Shown here one piece after another: positions 33,818-43,677 of a stretch of DNA of 64,000 nt. Origin of the DNA: Chloroflexota bacterium. GTDB taxonomy: Bacteria > Chloroflexota > UBA11872. How positions within the stretch are numbered: position 1 is the stretch's first letter; every line of letters begins with the position of its first letter. Location of the stretch: contig JAPOWQ010000053.1 in assembly GCA_026707585.1 (NCBI GenBank), positions 1 to 64,000 of the forward strand, read 5' to 3'. Position numbers and translations under genes: made by a program. A model generated the notes under the pieces. The model saw only the letters and a list, made by a program, of their open reading frames with translations. It was not told the DNA's origin and ran no database searches.

Positions 33818-34644
33818 TCAACCTCCTCCGCCGGCGGCGGTTTCGTCGGGTTCATGAACTTCGACGGCGTGGCCGGTGAGCCGGATGAAGGCGTCTTCCA
33901 GGGTCTCGCCCTCGCGGCGGAGGGCGCTGGGTTTGTCTTCAACCAGGATTCGGCCTTTTTCGATCACGGCCAGGCGGTTGCAAAGCTGCTCGGCCTCGTC
34001 CATGTCGTGGGTCATGAGGATCACGGTGGCGTCGTGGGTGTCGCGGACCTCGCGGACGAAGTCCTGGACTTCGCGCTTGGACCGCGGATCGAGGCCCGTG
34101 GTGGGTTCGTCAAGGATCAGGAGCACGGGCGAGGTGAGCAGGGCGCGCGCCACCGCGACCTTCTGCTGCTGGCCGCGGGACATCTGGTCCATGGGGCGGC
34201 GGATCGCCTTCTCCTCGATGTCCAGACGCTTGAGGATTTCGAAGATCTGCTGGTGAGCCTCAGCGGCCGGGAGTCCGTAGATGCGGGCGGTGAAGGTCAG
34301 GTTCCGAGCGGGCTGAGTTTCTTGAAGAACGACGCCTCGACAGAGACGCGGTTCATGAAGCGACGCACGGTGCGGGCCTCGCGGACCACATCGTGGCCGA
34401 AGACCTGGACCGAGCCCGAATCCGGCAGCAGCAGGGTGGCGATGACGCGAGCCAAGGTGGACTTGCCGGATCCGTTGGAGCCGACGATGCCGTAGACCTC
34501 GCCACGCTGGACGTGCAAGTTGATGGCGTCGAGCGCCACGATGGGATCCTTGAGCGGCCGGCCCAGGGCGCGCCGCCACGCGCCGCCAACGCCGGCGGGG
34601 TCGAAGTGTTTGACCAGGTGGTCGATGGATACAGCGGGTTGCAT
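33818..34644 (-). pseudogene. ABC exporter ATP-binding protein, interrupted by a one-base frameshift
   Basis: The first frame (34644 to about 34305) encodes the N-terminal half with Walker A GSNGSGKSTLARVI and stops after EASFFKKLSPLGT. The other frame continues RNLTFTARIYGLPAAEA with signature MSRGQQQKVAVARAL, Walker B LLILDEPTTGLD and H-loop MTHDMDEAEQL. One base is missing near 34304-34308, where the family reads SPLRNL. Joined, the protein would be about 275 residues and complete. The partner permease is intact, so this is either a recent loss or an assembly error. Confidence 0.85.
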
Positions 34645-34670
34645 GGCCTCAATTCCCGAAAGTTCGCGAC

Positions 34671-34718
34671 AAACAAAAAACCGCGGATCGCCCGGTGAGT
34701 TCGGCGCCTGATCCGCGG
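34671..34718 (-). terminator. Intrinsic terminator after the MATE-like gene
   Basis: A perfect 9-bp stem, CCGCGGATC (34681-34689) and GATCCGCGG (34710-34718), is followed on the minus strand by TTTTTTGTTT. This is a canonical Rho-independent terminator. It ends transcription from the nuoB-PHP-MATE unit before the ABC genes begin at 34644. Confidence 0.85.
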
Positions 34719-34888
34719 CGGCGGCGTGCGACGGTCGCGGGTCAGGGCACGGCGGAACTCAGGTAGCTCCGGCCGGGCGTGGCCGGGGTAACGAAGGGGC
34801 ACATCCGCATCAGAATCTGTTCACGTGTGCTTTGGGCCGGAGCGGTTCTCGGGCCGTGAACCTGAGGATAGACAAGCATTTGCGTCTG

Positions 34889-36256
34889 TCAAAAGGAAAA
34901 CGGCGGTTGCCATCCGCGTTCGAGTTGGCGCTGCGCGCCACGGCCCAGGGCAACGGTCGCGATCGCTTCGATGACGAGCGCGCCGCCGATAGCCGTAATG
35001 CCAATGACTCCGCCGGACAGGTCGGTGGCGTTGACGCCGATGAGCAGGATGGCGACAAGTCCGACGAGCCGGATCGCGTTGACGTATACGAGGAGATGGG
35101 CCCGGCGCACGCGCAGGATGGCGCTGGTGAAGATGGCTTCCTGCACAAAGATGGGCGGCAGCAGGGCCAGGATGCGCAGGCCGGTTTCGGTCATCTCCTG
35201 AAGCCGGCCGGTAGCGCCCAGCCAGTCGTGGACGACGAGGCTGGTGAGCGCAGGAATGAACGCGACGACGGCGGAGGGACCCACGGTGATGAGTCCGACG
35301 ATGTTGGCGAAGCGCCGGGCGGCCGCAGGGTTCTCGCCGCGCGCCATGAGGGCCAGCAGGGTTGGCTGCACGCCCCAGAGGGCGATCAGGAAGATCTGGT
35401 TGACGCCAAAGGTGAGCGAAACGGCGGCCACGCTGGCCTCCGGCTCCGGGGCGCGCGTGAGGATGGCGTTGATGACGGGCTGGGTGACGGCGGGCAGAAA
35501 GGCAGCCACCAACAGCGGCCCGAAGAAGCGGAGCAGGGCGCCGTAGGTCGGCGGCGCGCCCGCTGACCGTGCAAGGTCACGGCGCAATGGTCCAGTGGTG
35601 CCCGTGACCAGAACGAGGGTCTCGACGCCGGCCCCGGCGCTAACCGCAATCGCCGCGATGGCCGCGCCGGCCGACGGGTCGAGCCAGAGCACTAACGCGG
35701 CCACGGCAATGACCGCGACCGCACCGGCGCCGGTGCCAATCCAGACCAGGCGCGGGCGGCCAATCCTTAGCGCGACGCCGTACAAGTGCGTGCGAACGAT
35801 GGCGAGAACGGGAAACGGCGCGAGGGCAACCAGGGCGGCTGCGGACTCGGCGCGAAGGGTGCCCGTTGTGGCAAATACGCCGTCGAGCAGCACGTCGAGC
35901 ACGGGTGTGAACGCGACGACGGCGGCCACGAGGCCGCTGAGAAGCGCGAAGAGCGCGACGAAGCGCCGGAGTTGGCTGAGTGAGCCCTGGTCGTCCAGAA
36001 AGACCAGCGTCAATTGCTGGATGCGCATCTGGGGCAGCGCCACCAGGCCCATGACGCCCATGGCGATGGCGTAGCCGCCGATGGCGGCTTCCGGTTCGAC
36101 GCTGCGCGCCATAAGGCCATTGAGTGCGGGCGCGAGGACGTGGGTGATGCCGAGATTCAGAGACGCCGGAATGAGCAGGGTGGTCGCGCGTCGATTGAAC
36201 GATGGCGTCGGGCCGATCCCACCGGATGCCGCGGGTTTCGCGGCCGCGCCGCTCAA
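34889..36256 (-). CDS. MATE/MOP-superfamily multi-span transporter
   Basis: The 455-residue protein has about 12 hydrophobic spans. Its two-fold pattern resembles MOP flippases: the N-half starts RRATTLLIPASLNLGITHVLAPALNGLMARS, here cited by ends only, from about residue 22 to 53. The C-half resumes at LLRFFGPLLVAAFLPAVTQP. It may export drugs or flip lipid-linked precursors; nothing in the sequence selects one. Its ATG overlaps the PHP-esterase stop by 4 bases. Confidence 0.7.
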   Translation of the reverse strand: MSGAAAKPAASGGIGPTPSFNRRATTLLIPASLNLGITHVLAPALNGLMARSVEPEAAIGGYAIAMGVMGLVALPQMRIQQLTLVFLDDQGSLSQLRRFVALFALLSGLVAAVVAFTPVLDVLLDGVFATTGTLRAESAAALVALAPFPVLAIVRTHLYGVALRIGRPRLVWIGTGAGAVAVIAVAALVLWLDPSAGAAIAAIAVSAGAGVETLVLVTGTTGPLRRDLARSAGAPPTYGALLRFFGPLLVAAFLPAVTQPVINAILTRAPEPEASVAAVSLTFGVNQIFLIALWGVQPTLLALMARGENPAAARRFANIVGLITVGPSAVVAFIPALTSLVVHDWLGATGRLQEMTETGLRILALLPPIFVQEAIFTSAILRVRRAHLLVYVNAIRLVGLVAILLIGVNATDLSGGVIGITAIGGALVIEAIATVALGRGAQRQLERGWQPPFSF

Positions 36257-36957
36257 GCCCGGGTCAGGCGTCGGAGCCGTCGCTCGACCTTGGCGGCGTA
36301 GGCGTGCAGTGAACTGCCGAGATGGACCCAGGCAGGGGCCAGGGAGGCGTGCAATTCGGCTTCACGCAGCGACGCCAGGAAGTCCCGCGGGCTGTCCCAG
36401 GGCCGCATGGACTGGCAGCAGTGGCCGATCTCGGCAGCGAGGTGGGAGTCCGATCCAACGGATTTGATCAGGCCGTGTTCGTCGGCGTAGCGGTCGGCGG
36501 CGTCGTTGTCGCGACGACGGAGGGTGCGGCCGTTGAAGACTTCCAGGATGTCGATGTCTTCAACGATCGAATCGACTGCCGCACGGCCGAGAGCCGAGCG
36601 TCGCAGGCCGTCGAATGGGTGGGGGAGCAGCACGATGCCGTCTTGTTCGCGAATGGCGGCCACCGTCTCGGCAGGTGACATGTCACGGGGGATTTCGTGC
36701 GAGAGGAAGAGGCCAATGATGTCGCCCTCGGTGCTCTTGATCTCCTCGCCCAGGATCACGGGAAACGGAAGGCGCTCGGCCATCTCGAAGGCGCCGGCCA
36801 TGGTGTTGTGGTCGGTCACGGCCACGACGTCGATTCCGCGTTCGCGGTTGACGCGCGTGATGGTCGCGGCCGACAGGCGCGAGTCCGGGGACGCATGGGT
36901 GTGCGAATGAAGCTCGACGCGCAGGCGGTGGGGCTGCGGGGCCTCGGCCTCGCTCAC
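36253..36957 (-). CDS. PHP-domain phosphoesterase
   Basis: In this 234-residue protein the PHP metal motifs appear in order. HSHTHASPDS is near residue 17, VAVTDHNTMAGA near residue 45, GEEIKSTEGDIIGLFL near residue 69, LLPHPFDG near residue 112, and VGSDSHLAAEIG near residue 166. Such stand-alone PHP proteins hydrolyse phosphoesters, for example pAp or nucleoside 5',3'-bisphosphates, or histidinol phosphate. The precise substrate is not evident. It starts 7 bases after nuoB and overlaps the MATE-like gene by 4 bases. Confidence 0.84.
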   Translation of the reverse strand: MSEAEAPQPHRLRVELHSHTHASPDSRLSAATITRVNRERGIDVVAVTDHNTMAGAFEMAERLPFPVILGEEIKSTEGDIIGLFLSHEIPRDMSPAETVAAIREQDGIVLLPHPFDGLRRSALGRAAVDSIVEDIDILEVFNGRTLRRRDNDAADRYADEHGLIKSVGSDSHLAAEIGHCCQSMRPWDSPRDFLASLREAELHASLAPAWVHLGSSLHAYAAKVERRLRRLTRA

Positions 36958-36964
36958 GAGGGAA

Positions 36965-37591
<627 letters not shown>

Positions 37592-37719
37592 GGCGTGCTG
37601 CTCCTGGGACCGTTGCGTGGACCGTTCATTGTACCCATGCCTGCCGGTAACAGTGGTCCGGGCGGCGGGCGTGCGAAGATCAGGCCCTACAGCCGCGTGC
37701 GCCGTCCCGGCGGGATTCC

Positions 37720-39573
37720 TTGATCGACCTCGACCCCATTGTCCGTTCACGCTTTCTGCCTGAGGACCGCGAAATCGCGGCCGCCGAGGGCGTCACCATC
37801 CTGGACGCCGCGCAGGCCAACGACATTCCGGTGGAGACGGTCTGTTCGGGCAAGGGTTCGTGCGGCACCTGCCGGGTGCTGATCCGCGAGACCGAGCCGC
37901 CGCTCCCAAACGCGCACGACCGCCGCCGCCTGTCCGACCAGCAATTGGCGCACGGCTGGCGGCTGGCCTGCCAACACCCAATGGTGGAAGGCGCGGTGTA
38001 CACGCACCCGGTGGGGGTGCGGGCCGTGCGGGTGGTGGAGAGTTCGGGTCTGGGCCGAATTCGGCTGGATCCCGACGTTCAGAAGATTTATGTAAAGCCA
38101 GCCGAGCCGACGCTGCACGAGCAGAGCGCCGATTGGTCCCGCATCCAGGACGAGCTGGCGGCGGTGGCGGGCGACCTGGATCCGTCGTTGGGGGCGCTGC
38201 GCAGCCTGGCGGCCATCGGCGAGGACATCGGCCAGGGGATCACCGTGGTGATCGCCGGGAACCGGATCGTCTCGGTGGAACCCGGCGACACGACCGCGCG
38301 TGGATTCGGGCTGGCGTTCGACATTGGCACCACGACGGTCGTGGGCGCGCTGATGAACCTGGTGACCGGTGAGGAAGTGGCCGTGGCGTCCGGCCTGAAC
38401 GGTCAGCACTTGTACGGCGGCGACGTGATCAGCCGGATGAGCGTGACGATGCGCGGACCGGAGTGGGTGGAGCGGCTGACGCAGGCGGTCCTGTCGACGG
38501 TCAACGACATCATCAAGCGATGCCTGGAATCCAGCGGCGTGTCGCGCGAGGAGGTCTACGAACTGACGTTCGTCGGCAACACCGTGATGGAACACCTCCT
38601 GATCGGCGCGGACCCGTCCCGCATTTCGTATTCGCCGTTCGTTCCGACGATGGTCGACCCCATCACGGCCACGGCGGCCGAGATCGGACTGGACGTCTTA
38701 CCTTCGGCCGCGGTCTGGGTATCGCCCAACGTTGCCAGCTATGTGGGCGGCGACATCGTGGGGATGATGCTGAGCGCGAACCTGGGGCGGCGCCGCGGCA
38801 ATGTGCTGGCGATCGACGTGGGCACGAACGGCGAGATCGTGTTGCAGCAGGGCCGCGAGTTGTTCGCCACGGCCGCGCCGGCCGGTCCGGCGTTCGAGGG
38901 CGCCGAAATCTCGCAGGGCATGCGGGCCGCGCCAGGGGCGATCGAGCGCGTGCGCATTGAAGATGACGCGATCGACGTGGACGTAATCGAGAACGCCGAG
39001 CCCATCGGGATCTGCGGGTCGGGGCTGGTCGACGCCGTGGCGGAATTGGTGCGAACCGGACTCGTGACGCCGAACGGGCGCCTGCTCTGGCAGGAAGAAG
39101 CCGAGCAAGCCGTCCCGGCCCACGCCAACCGGATTATCCCGGACCAGACAGGCGGCGCAATTGTGCTGTACGGATCGGTCAACGACCCTGATTCGGCGAT
39201 CAAGCTGCACGCGCAGGACATCCGGCAGCTCCAACTAGCCAAAGGAAGCATCCGCTGCGGCGTGAATGTGCTAATGCGGCATGCAGGCCTGACAGCGGCC
39301 GATCTGGACGAGGTGATCCTGGCAGGGGCATTCGGCAGCTACATCGATCCGGCCGGAGCCATTGCGATTGGCCTGGTCCCGGATGTGGGCCCCGAGGCTA
39401 TCCGCGCGGTGGGCAATGCGGCGGGGCATGGGGCGCGAATGTGCCTGCTGTCGCTGACAGCGCGCGTGCGGGCCATGGATCTCCCGGCCCGCGTGACGTA
39501 CGTGGAACTGTCGGCCGTGCCCGACTTTCAGGACGAATTCGCGTTGGCGATGGGCTTTCCGGCGCCGTCATGA
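37720..39573 (+). CDS. RACo-type corrinoid activator: 2Fe-2S ferredoxin plus ASKHA ATPase (DUF4445)
   Basis: The 617-residue protein begins with an N-terminal plant-type ferredoxin with C42, C48, C51 ([10 protein letters not shown]) and C84. A linker and the ASKHA ATPase core follow, with [40 protein letters not shown] and [12 protein letters not shown]. Proteins of this architecture reductively activate corrinoid methyltransferase proteins by ATP-driven electron transfer. It probably starts at TTG. It is coupled by 4 bases to the TPR lipoprotein. The UroD-family methyltransferase at 21-22 kb is a candidate functional partner. Confidence 0.87.
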   Translation: MIDLDPIVRSRFLPEDREIAAAEGVTILDAAQANDIPVETVCSGKGSCGTCRVLIRETEPPLPNAHDRRRLSDQQLAHGWRLACQHPMVEGAVYTHPVGVRAVRVVESSGLGRIRLDPDVQKIYVKPAEPTLHEQSADWSRIQDELAAVAGDLDPSLGALRSLAAIGEDIGQGITVVIAGNRIVSVEPGDTTARGFGLAFDIGTTTVVGALMNLVTGEEVAVASGLNGQHLYGGDVISRMSVTMRGPEWVERLTQAVLSTVNDIIKRCLESSGVSREEVYELTFVGNTVMEHLLIGADPSRISYSPFVPTMVDPITATAAEIGLDVLPSAAVWVSPNVASYVGGDIVGMMLSANLGRRRGNVLAIDVGTNGEIVLQQGRELFATAAPAGPAFEGAEISQGMRAAPGAIERVRIEDDAIDVDVIENAEPIGICGSGLVDAVAELVRTGLVTPNGRLLWQEEAEQAVPAHANRIIPDQTGGAIVLYGSVNDPDSAIKLHAQDIRQLQLAKGSIRCGVNVLMRHAGLTAADLDEVILAGAFGSYIDPAGAIAIGLVPDVGPEAIRAVGNAAGHGARMCLLSLTARVRAMDLPARVTYVELSAVPDFQDEFALAMGFPAPS

Positions 39574-41591
39574 CCGCTCGGCCCGCGGCGCGCGCACGGT
39601 TCCCGCTTTGTGTCCTGAGGGCGTTGCTCGCGGGGATGGCCCTGGCGGTCGCGGCGGTGGCCTGCGGCGAGGCGCCCGCGGATCCGCCAGCGGTCACGGA
39701 GACGACGAGCGCCCCTTCGCCGACGGCGGCATCCGTGACCACGACCGCGACTACGCCGCCGACGACCGTGACGGCGGCGCCGACGGCGGATGCGCCGCCG
39801 CGGCTCCCGACCGTGGACCTGCGAGCCGGCGGCCCAATCGGACGCGTCACGTCGACTCCAACGCCCAGCGCCGTGATTACGGCGCCGCCGGACTTTGCAC
39901 CGCCAACAAGCAGCCCGGGCGCGGTCTCAACGCCGGCATCGATTCAGGCCGACCTGGAGCGGGCGTTGGAGTTGTTGCAGGCCGGCGACCTGGAAGGGGC
40001 TCGCCAGCTGTTCGAGTCGGCGGCGGACGCCGCACCGCAGGATCCGCGCCCCCTGATGGGAATGGCGCTGGCGGCCCAGTTCGCGGGCGATCTGGAAGGC
40101 GCGCTGGCCGCGGCGAATCGGGCGGTTGAGTTGGCGCCCGAGTTTCTGCCGGCGCTGATCACGCGCGCGGACATTCACCTGTTGTTGGGCGACGCCGGCG
40201 CTGCCGCCGACGACTATACGGCAGCCGTCCGAATCGAGCCTCTCAACGACGCGGCGCACTTTGGGCACGGACAAGCGCTTGCCGCGCAAGACGACGTTGA
40301 AGGCGCGGTGGCAGCGCTTACGCGTGCCATAGACATTTCGGGCAGTAACACCCGCTATCTGATCCGGCGGGCGGGCCTGTATCTGGCGCTCGACGATGGC
40401 GCTGCCGCCGCCGAGGACTACTCAGCCGCACTTCGGATTGACCCGCTCAATTCCGCGGCGCACTTCGGCTACGGGCTGGCCCTGGCCGCGCAAGGCGACC
40501 TGGAAGGCGCCGTGGCGTCGCTTACTCGTGCGATCGATATATCGGGGAATAACGTCGGCTATCTCATCGAGCGTGCACGCCTGTATCTGGCGCTGGAAAA
40601 CATCGAGGCCGCCGTTCAGGACCTGGAGCAGGCAATCGACGCATCCCCCGACGATCCTCGCCCGACTCTCGTTTTGGCCCTGACGTTACAGGCACAAGGC
40701 GACCTCGAGCGAGCGCACGAGGAGGCGACGCGGGCTGTCGAGATCGCTCCGGACTTCGTTCCGGGGCTCTTCACGCGCGGCGATCTTCGGCTGGCGCTGG
40801 GCGACGCGAAGGGTGCCGCGGAGGACTACGACGAAGCCGTGCGAATCGATCCGCTGAATCCGCTGGCGCATGCCGGGCAAGCGCAGGTACGCGACGCGCT
40901 GGGCGACGTCGACGGCGCAATCGAGTCGCTGACACGCGCGCTGGAGATTGCCGGCGATGATCCCGACTACCTCGCCGACCGGGCACTTCTTCACCTTGAC
41001 GTCAACAACGTGGATCAGGCGCTGGCAGACCTGGAGCGAGCGGTCGCGGCCGCGCCGGACCGTGCGGGAACACGCCTGCTGTACGCGGATGTGTTGCGGA
41101 GCGTCGAGCGGCCGGACGACGCTCTTGCGGTGATCAATGCCCTGATCGACGACGAGCCTGGTCTGCCCATTGCGTACCGGGTTCGGGCCGCCATTCGACT
41201 GTCCCAGGGCAACGAGCCCGGCGCACTGGCGGACCTGGCGGCCGCCATCGCGATCGATCCGGAGGACGCCGCAACGTATGCCACGCGCGCGTTGCTGCAC
41301 CACCAGGCCCAGCGTTTCGAGGAAGCGATTGCCGACTACGACCGGTCGCTGGAGCTGCGGCCAGGCGACGCGGTGACCCTCAACAACCGGGCCGACGCGC
41401 GGCTGTTGCTGGGCGACCTGGACCTGGCGCTGGAGGACATCGAGGCGGCGGTGGCGGCGAATCCGGCACTGGGAATCGCGCATTACACCCGCGGGCAGAT
41501 CCTGGATGAACTTGGCCGGGCGGAAGACGCGCAGGCCGCCTACGAGGAAGCGGCGCGGTTAGGGTACGAGCCGCCGGAGGATGTGGGCTAA
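39570..41591 (+). CDS. TPR-repeat lipoprotein
   Basis: The 673-residue protein starts at an ATG overlapping the RACo stop by 4 bases. An N-terminal signal ends in the lipobox AVAAVAC (Cys about residue 31). A Thr/Pro-rich linker follows (about 32-125), then about 15 TPR units to the C-terminus. Two adjacent 67-residue modules (bases about 40201-40401 and 40402-40602) are near-identical, for example LTRAIDISG repeated in both, indicating recent tandem duplication. It is probably a surface-anchored scaffold; partners are unknown. Confidence 0.85.
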   Translation: MTARPAARARFPLCVLRALLAGMALAVAAVACGEAPADPPAVTETTSAPSPTAASVTTTATTPPTTVTAAPTADAPPRLPTVDLRAGGPIGRVTSTPTPSAVITAPPDFAPPTSSPGAVSTPASIQADLERALELLQAGDLEGARQLFESAADAAPQDPRPLMGMALAAQFAGDLEGALAAANRAVELAPEFLPALITRADIHLLLGDAGAAADDYTAAVRIEPLNDAAHFGHGQALAAQDDVEGAVAALTRAIDISGSNTRYLIRRAGLYLALDDGAAAAEDYSAALRIDPLNSAAHFGYGLALAAQGDLEGAVASLTRAIDISGNNVGYLIERARLYLALENIEAAVQDLEQAIDASPDDPRPTLVLALTLQAQGDLERAHEEATRAVEIAPDFVPGLFTRGDLRLALGDAKGAAEDYDEAVRIDPLNPLAHAGQAQVRDALGDVDGAIESLTRALEIAGDDPDYLADRALLHLDVNNVDQALADLERAVAAAPDRAGTRLLYADVLRSVERPDDALAVINALIDDEPGLPIAYRVRAAIRLSQGNEPGALADLAAAIAIDPEDAATYATRALLHHQAQRFEEAIADYDRSLELRPGDAVTLNNRADARLLLGDLDLALEDIEAAVAANPALGIAHYTRGQILDELGRAEDAQAAYEEAARLGYEPPEDVG

Positions 41592-41667
41592 GGAGCAAGC
41601 GATCCTCGCCACCGGCATGACTACGCAGCGAGGCCGCAGCGACGCGAGCGAGACTCACGAATCTTAC

Positions 41668-41676
41668 TTGTACAAT
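41668..41676 (+). promoter_or_regulatory. Palindrome and -10-like box just upstream of vapC
   Basis: TTGTACAA (41668-41675) is a perfect 8-bp palindrome overlapping TACAAT (41671-41676). The ATG of vapC begins 6 bases after TACAAT, so the transcript could be nearly leaderless. The palindrome could be the toxin-antitoxin operator. Confidence 0.4.
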
Positions 41677-41681
41677 TGTCC

Positions 41682-42080
41682 ATGAATGTCACCGTGGACA
41701 CGTCCGCCGTTATCGCCGTCATAGCCAATCAGCCGGAACGTGCCGCGATTGTTGAGCGCACGGTCGGCGCCAGCCTTATTGCCCCGGCGTCTCTGCCTTG
41801 GGAGGTCGGAAACGCCTTTTCGGCAATGCTTCGCCGCAGGCGGATCACGTTGGCGCAAGCGGAAGCCGCGGTGGACCGCTACCAGCGGATGCTGTTCCGG
41901 TTCGTGGACGTGGACATGAAACAGGCGCTTCGGTTGTCGGAGCGCCTGGGCTTGTACGCCTACGACGCTTACGTTCTCGCCTGTGCCCAGCGCATGCGCT
42001 GCCCGCTACTCACCCTGGACAAGCGGCTGGCTGAATCGGCGCCTCTCGCTGACGTGGAGGTCTTGGAGGTCGGCACGTGA
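41682..42080 (+). CDS. vapC: VapC-type PIN-domain toxin ribonuclease
   Basis: The 132-residue protein keeps the PIN acidic residues D6 (TVDTSAV), E41 (PWEVGNAF), D95 (YAYDAYVLA) and D113 (LLTLDKRL), which bind Mg2+ for RNA cleavage. The ATG is chosen over an in-frame TTG two codons upstream. It overlaps the antitoxin gene by 4 bases. The toxin comes first, the reverse of the commonest VapBC order. Confidence 0.87.
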   Translation: MNVTVDTSAVIAVIANQPERAAIVERTVGASLIAPASLPWEVGNAFSAMLRRRRITLAQAEAAVDRYQRMLFRFVDVDMKQALRLSERLGLYAYDAYVLACAQRMRCPLLTLDKRLAESAPLADVEVLEVGT

Positions 42081-42301
42081 AGGTCTACACCTATTCGGAA
42101 GCCAGACAAAACCTTGCGGCTCTGCTGGACGCAGCTCTGCAGGACGGCGCGGTCTTGATTCGCCGACGAAGCGGTCAGTCGTTCGTGGTCCAGCCCGATA
42201 GTTCGACGACATCACCCCTGGACGTCGAGGGTGTTGATCTAGGCGTAACGACTGACGAGATTGTTGCGACGGTCCGCGAGGACCGGGAGCGAAACGGCTG
42301 A
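42077..42301 (+). CDS. Phd/YefM-type antitoxin
   Basis: The 74-residue protein begins MKVYTYSEARQNLAALLDAA, the usual prevent-host-death opening, followed by AVLIRRRSGQSFVVQP. The N-terminal part binds DNA, and the C-terminal acidic tail would wrap the toxin. It starts at GTG inside the vapC stop, so it is made by coupled translation with the toxin. Confidence 0.8.
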   Translation: MKVYTYSEARQNLAALLDAALQDGAVLIRRRSGQSFVVQPDSSTTSPLDVEGVDLGVTTDEIVATVREDRERNG

Positions 42302-42326
42302 GCGGGCCTCGAAAAGGAAGTCTTGA

Positions 42327-42758
42327 TCAGCCCGCGGACGGCTGAGACGAGACTGGTTCGACCCAGACCGCGCCGTCCTGGAAGAACTCTTTTTTCCAGA
42401 TGGGGACGCGGGTCTTGAGGGTGTCGATGATGTAGCGGCAGGCCTCAAAGGCCTCGGCGCGGTGTGGGGCGCCGACGGCGATGGCGACGCTGGCTTCGCC
42501 GATCTGGAGTTCGCCGGTGCGGTGGGAGAGCGCGACGGCGTCCAGGTCCCAGCGCTGTATGGCTTCCTCGACGATCGCGCGCATTTGTGCGACTGCCATC
42601 GACTCGTAGGCCTCGTAGCCGAGTTTGACGACCGGACGGCCTTCGGCGTTGTCGCGCACGACGCCCAGGAACGTGCAGATGCCGCCGTTGGAGGGTTTGT
42701 TGACGTGGTCGATCAACCGGGGCACGTCAATGGGATCCGAGGTGAGTTCGACGATCAT
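42327..42758 (-). CDS. moaE: Molybdopterin synthase catalytic subunit
   Basis: MoaE, with MoaD, inserts the dithiolene sulfurs into precursor Z (cPMP). The 143-residue protein has conserved GGICTFLGVVRD, VVKLGYEAYESMA, HRTGELQIGEASV and the catalytic-region CRYIIDTLKTRVPIWKKEFF with its lysines. It overlaps moaD by 4 bases, and both are on the minus strand. Confidence 0.94.
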   Translation of the reverse strand: MIVELTSDPIDVPRLIDHVNKPSNGGICTFLGVVRDNAEGRPVVKLGYEAYESMAVAQMRAIVEEAIQRWDLDAVALSHRTGELQIGEASVAIAVGAPHRAEAFEACRYIIDTLKTRVPIWKKEFFQDGAVWVEPVSSQPSAG

Positions 42759-43057
42759 CCGCCGGAGACCGGGGGAATCACGGCCAGTTCGTCGCCGTTC
42801 GACAAGGGGGCATCCGCGGACACGAAGGACTCGTTGACGGCGAACGATACGTGCGGCGCACGGGCCGCCAGTTCTGGTACATCAATGGCCATGTCACGCA
42901 GGGCGTCGGCGACGGTTGCGCCGGCGGTCAGGCGGAGGTTTCGTCGACGCTCGCCCATCAGGTCGGCCACCGAGGCAAAAAACAGGACACGCACGCTGAT
43001 CGCGGCGGGCGCCACGAGCGGCGGGGCCGAGGGCGGGGGCTTGGTTTTGGCCATCAT
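42755..43057 (-). CDS. moaD: Molybdopterin synthase sulfur-carrier subunit
   Basis: The protein is of the beta-grasp ubiquitin-like type, about 99-100 residues; the first two codons are both ATG. It ends in VIPPVSGG, and the C-terminal Gly-Gly becomes the thiocarboxylate. RVLFFASVADLMG and LSNGDELAVIPP match MoaD. An N-terminal Pro/Ala tail of about 18 residues is extra. Divergent from moaB across a 73-base region with an inverted repeat. Confidence 0.92.
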   Translation of the reverse strand: MMAKTKPPPSAPPLVAPAAISVRVLFFASVADLMGERRRNLRLTAGATVADALRDMAIDVPELAARAPHVSFAVNESFVSADAPLSNGDELAVIPPVSGG

Positions 43058-43066
43058 TCGAGCCTA

Positions 43067-43088
43067 CCAGCGGCGGATAAACCGCTGG
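43067..43088. promoter_or_regulatory. Inverted repeat between moaD and moaB
   Basis: CCAGCGG (43067-43073) and CCGCTGG (43082-43088) form perfect 7-bp arms around an 8-base centre. They abut TATGAT (43090-43095), a good -10 box for moaB. It could be an operator for the divergent molybdopterin genes. Confidence 0.4.
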
Positions 43089-43130
43089 GTATGATTTTCA
43101 GTCCGAATTCGCAACCAAGGTGAGCGGCGC

Positions 43131-43667
43131 GTGAGTCACGACCACAAGCACGAGGCATCCGCATCGACGCGCGAGCACCGGCACGAGGCCGAGCAGATTG
43201 GCGCGGTGCCGTGCGCCGTCATAGTGATCAGCGATAGTCGCACTGAGCGAACGGACCGGTCCGGGCGCACGGCGGCCTCCCTGATCGAGGGCGGTGGGCA
43301 CGAGGTTATCCACGAGGCCCTGATCCGCAACGAGGCCGGCGAGATTCGGGCGGCGGTCGACGCTGCCATTGAGGCCGGCTGCCGGTTCGTCTTTTGCACG
43401 GGCGGTACCGGGCTTGGCGACCGGGACATCACGGTCGATACCGTGACGCCAATGCTGGAGAAGGTGCTCGACGGCTACGGTGAGTGGTTTCGCAGAGCCA
43501 GCTGGGACCAAATTGGCGCGGCATCGATCCTGTCGCGAGCCGTCGCCGGCAAGTATCGTCGGGCGCTGGTCGTGTGCTCGCCGGGGTCGACGGCGGCGGT
43601 GGAGCTGGCGCTGGGCGACCTGCTGGTGCCGGAACTACGGCACCTGATCCGCGAAGTCTCGCGCTAG
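43131..43667 (+). CDS. moaB: MoaB/MogA-family molybdopterin adenylyltransferase
   Basis: The 178-residue MoCF-fold protein has VIVISDSRTERTDRSG, CTGGTGLGDRDITVD and the C-terminal CSPGSTAAVELAL. It adenylylates molybdopterin before molybdate insertion. The first 20 residues are His-rich (SHDHKHEASASTREHRHEAE), not part of the fold, and could bind metal. It starts at GTG and is divergent from moaD/moaE. Confidence 0.92.
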   Translation: MSHDHKHEASASTREHRHEAEQIGAVPCAVIVISDSRTERTDRSGRTAASLIEGGGHEVIHEALIRNEAGEIRAAVDAAIEAGCRFVFCTGGTGLGDRDITVDTVTPMLEKVLDGYGEWFRRASWDQIGAASILSRAVAGKYRRALVVCSPGSTAAVELALGDLLVPELRHLIREVSR

Positions 43668-43677
43668 GCGGGGATCT

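Noticed and set aside
34297-34644. A short independent 115-residue ATPase fragment gene
   Set aside because: It is the N-terminal half of a frameshifted ABC ATPase whose missing half continues directly in another frame.
41592-41667. tRNA or small RNA in the GC-rich gap before vapC
   Set aside because: No cloverleaf, no T-loop GGTTCAA-type motif and no hairpin with a T-tract.
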